Shown here: one piece after another, positions 40,323 through 42,281 of the stretch
Numbering within the stretch: the first letter of the stretch is position 1
Layout of the letters: every line of letters begins with the position of its first letter
Assembly (NCBI GenBank): GCA_900540785.1
Contig: UQHF01000034.1
Location: 1 to 42,281, forward strand
Direction: 5' to 3'
Source of the DNA: an uncultured Blautia sp.
GTDB taxonomy: Bacteria; Bacillota; Clostridia; Lachnospirales; Lachnospiraceae
Length of the DNA: 42,281 nucleotides
Made by a program: the position numbers and the translations under genes
The notes under the pieces: model-generated
Databases searched by the model: none
Seen by the model: only the letters and a program-made list of their open reading frames with translations
What the model was told of the DNA's origin: nothing

Positions 40323-41546
40323 ATGAAATATGTGGTGATTTTGGGCGATGGAATGGCAGACTGGGAAACAGAGGAGCTTGGAGGAAAAACGCCTCTCTCT
40401 TATGCAGACACTCCGACGATGGACGCCCTGGCGGCGGCATCTCAGATTGGCATGGTAAAAACCATACCGGATGGAATGGCTCCGGGAAGCGATACGGCAA
40501 ATTTATCTGTTATGGGTTATGACCCTCAGAAATATTATACGGGACGCTCTCCTCTTGAGGCGCTCAGCATAGGGATTCCCATGAAGGATACAGATGTGGT
40601 ATACAGATGTAATCTTGTCACTTTGTCAGAAGAGGATAAGCCGTACGAAGAACAGACCATGCTGGACCACAGCTCCGATGAAATCGGGACAGAAGACGCA
40701 GGCATTCTTTTAAAAGCAGTATCAGACGCTCTGGCGGAAAAAGGATATTCCTTTTACAGAGGAACAAGCTACCGCCACTGTATGGTGTGGGAAGAGGGGA
40801 AAATATGCGATTTAACGCCCCCTCACGACATTCTTACAAAAACAGTGAAAGAGTATCTTCCGAAAGACGAGATACTTTTGAAAATGCAGAAGGAAAGCTA
40901 TGAGATTCTGAAAAATCACCCCATAAATCTGAAAAGGAAGAAACAGGGGCTTCACCCGGCAAACAGCTTCTGGTTCTGGGGAGCAGGAACAAAGCCGGCT
41001 CTTGATTCTTTTGAAGAAATATATCACAAAAAAGGCGTGATGATTTCCGCAGTTGATCTTTTAAAAGGGATTGCGGCAGGGGCAAAAATGGACAGAGTCG
41101 AAGTAGAGGGCGCTACAGGCGGACTTCATACAAATTACGAAGGAAAAGCAGAAGCCTGCGTAAAAGCCCTTACAGAAGACGGCTATGATTTTGCCTATGT
41201 TCACGTGGAAGCTCCCGATGAAATGGGACATCAGGGAAGTACAGAGAAAAAAATACAGGCGATCGAATATCTGGATAAACGTCTTATCCGTATGATAAAA
41301 GAGGGACTTGACTGTGCGGGGGAGGAGTATCGTATGCTGATTCTTCCAGACCACCCCACACCGCTTCAAGTACGCACCCATGTGGCAGAACCGGTACCGT
41401 ATCTGCTTTACGACAGCAGAAAGCCGGAAAACCACACCTGGCATTATAATGAAAAAGAAGCAATGGAAAGCGGTGCGCCTCTTATAAACGGTTGGGATAT
41501 AATGGAGCGCCTGTTTGAGATGGGAGAAAAATATGTTAATCGTTAA
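40323..41546 (+). CDS. Proposed homoserine kinase, ApgM-family (cofactor-independent phosphoglycerate mutase-like)
   Basis: 407-aa member of the alkaline phosphatase superfamily, related to archaeal-type phosphoglycerate mutase ApgM. Metal and nucleophile motifs are intact: LGDGMADW at 7-14, the serine in APGSDTANLSVMGYDP near 59-74, EAPDEMGHQGS near 298 and LPDHPTP near 345. It lies between hom and lysC with 5-nt spacing before and a 14-nt overlap after, where a homoserine kinase would be expected. A subgroup of this family is labelled proposed homoserine kinase in protein-family collections on exactly such context. True phosphoglycerate mutase activity is the alternative. Confidence 0.88.
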   Translation: MKYVVILGDGMADWETEELGGKTPLSYADTPTMDALAAASQIGMVKTIPDGMAPGSDTANLSVMGYDPQKYYTGRSPLEALSIGIPMKDTDVVYRCNLVTLSEEDKPYEEQTMLDHSSDEIGTEDAGILLKAVSDALAEKGYSFYRGTSYRHCMVWEEGKICDLTPPHDILTKTVKEYLPKDEILLKMQKESYEILKNHPINLKRKKQGLHPANSFWFWGAGTKPALDSFEEIYHKKGVMISAVDLLKGIAAGAKMDRVEVEGATGGLHTNYEGKAEACVKALTEDGYDFAYVHVEAPDEMGHQGSTEKKIQAIEYLDKRLIRMIKEGLDCAGEEYRMLILPDHPTPLQVRTHVAEPVPYLLYDSRKPENHTWHYNEKEAMESGAPLINGWDIMERLFEMGEKYVNR

Positions 41547-42281
41547 GAAGTTCGGCGGTACTTCTGTGGCAAATAAAGAAAGGATTTTTAATGTTGCCAG
41601 CAGATGTATCGAAGATTATAAAAAAGGTCATGATGTCGTAGTAGTCCTTTCCGCTATGGGAAAATATACAGATGAGTTGATCCATATGGCAAAGGATATT
41701 AATGACAAGCCGCCGAAACGTGAGATGGATATGCTCTTTACGATCGGAGAGCAGATGTCCGTGTCTCTTATGGCAATGGCAATGAACAGCCTGGATATTC
41801 CGGCAGTCTCTTTAAATGCGTTTCAGGTAAGTATGCACACTACAAGCGTGCATGGAAACGCAAGACTGAAACGAATCGACACAGAGAGAATTAAAAGAGA
41901 ACTGGACAGCCGTAAAATCGTAATTGTAACAGGATTCCAGGGAGTCAATAAGTACGATGATTATACAACGCTTGGAAGAGGAGGCTCCGATACAACAGCC
42001 GTTGCCCTCGCAGCAGCTCTTCACGCGGATGCCTGCGAGATTTATACAGACGTGGACGGCGTTTATACAGCAGACCCGAGAAAGGTTCCGAAAGCCCGGA
42101 AGCTGAAGGAAATTACATACGATGAAATGCTGGATCTGGCAACTCTGGGCGCAGGAGTTCTTCATAACCGTTCCGTGGAAATGGCGAAGAAATACGGCGT
42201 ACCTCTTGTTGTGCGCTCCAGTCTGAATAACAGTGAGGGAACGGTAGTAAAGGAGGAAGTAACAGTGGAAAGAATGCTGAT
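41533..42281 (+). CDS. lysC: Aspartate kinase, partial at the window end
   Basis: First 249 codons of aspartokinase, which phosphorylates aspartate to open the lysine, threonine and methionine pathway. KKFGGTSVANKERI at residues 5-18 is the kinase signature, GRGGSDTTAVALAAAL near 152-167 binds ATP, and YTDVDGVYTADPRKVPKA follows. The C-terminal ACT domains lie beyond the window, so the feedback class cannot be read. The ATG at 41533 overlaps the end of the previous gene by 14 nt, and GGGAGAAAA inside that gene serves as ribosome site. Confidence 0.95.
   Translation, partial: MLIVKKFGGTSVANKERIFNVASRCIEDYKKGHDVVVVLSAMGKYTDELIHMAKDINDKPPKREMDMLFTIGEQMSVSLMAMAMNSLDIPAVSLNAFQVSMHTTSVHGNARLKRIDTERIKRELDSRKIVIVTGFQGVNKYDDYTTLGRGGSDTTAVALAAALHADACEIYTDVDGVYTADPRKVPKARKLKEITYDEMLDLATLGAGVLHNRSVEMAKKYGVPLVVRSSLNNSEGTVVKEEVTVERML

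Noticed and set aside
1..42281. CRISPR array, tRNA, rRNA, insertion sequence or prophage genes
   Set aside because: Reading both strands gave no regularly spaced repeats, cloverleaf sequences, transposase or phage-like proteins.

Overview
The window reads as a chromosomal segment of an anaerobic, low-to-mid GC Firmicute. A Lachnospiraceae gut commensal (Blautia / Dorea / Ruminococcus gnavus-like) fits best. This rests on purine-rich coding strands, AGGAGG-type ribosome sites, TTGACA/TATAAT promoters, an oxygen-sensitive indolepyruvate:ferredoxin oxidoreductase, an anaerobic cobaltochelatase, long-form Hpf and a tandem-OB SSB-like protein. Genus is inference from style and gene content. About 38 protein genes are supported. 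I see no tRNA, rRNA, CRISPR array, IS element or phage gene.

Layout. 0.2-1.3 kb: nitroreductase divergent from a HxlR-type redox regulator. 1.35-3.1 kb: ECF sigma factor overlapping a 407-residue repeat protein of unknown function, with an ECF-type promoter signature in front of the sigma gene. 3.2-5.3 kb: MATE exporter and a YczE-like membrane protein. 5.3-11.1 kb: aromatic amino acid operon (iorA, iorB, NSS transporter, aminotransferase, unknown membrane protein) behind a strong promoter with a palindromic operator. 11.1-15.2 kb: cobalamin riboswitch controlling a corrinoid-type ABC importer and CbiK. 15.2-17.1 kb: typA on the minus strand. 17.2-20.2 kb: SSB-like gene, then corrinoid adenosyltransferase-dapA-dapB. 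20.3-23.3 kb: lipoprotein, hpf, cutC, and a minus-strand NusG-domain-II/Gx-transporter pair. 23.5-26.1 kb: secA. 26.4-30.9 kb: minus-strand response regulator/histidine kinase/ABC cassette that looks acquired. 30.9-31.7 kb: AraC regulator. 32.1-32.9 kb: DapF-like gene. 33.0-35.3 kb: aminopeptidase P and a small lipoprotein. 35.5-37.2 kb: winged-helix regulator and MFS exporter. 37.4-38.6 kb: prfB. 38.6 kb to the end: ThrR-like ACT regulator, hom, an apgM-family proposed homoserine kinase and the 5' part of lysC.

The aspartate family links much of the window: lysC, hom and a probable homoserine kinase at the right end, dapA/dapB in the middle, and a DapF-like gene on its own. Corrinoid handling is a second theme (riboswitch, importer, CbiK, adenosyltransferase). 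The observations most worth a second look are these: the DapF-like protein has serine at both expected catalytic cysteine positions; the ECF sigma/repeat-protein pair has its own ECF-like promoter; a large imperfect inverted repeat sits before a prfB that lacks the programmed frameshift; an alkaline-phosphatase-superfamily protein stands where a homoserine kinase is expected; and well-defined candidate operators lie in front of the ior operon and the two-component/ABC cassette.
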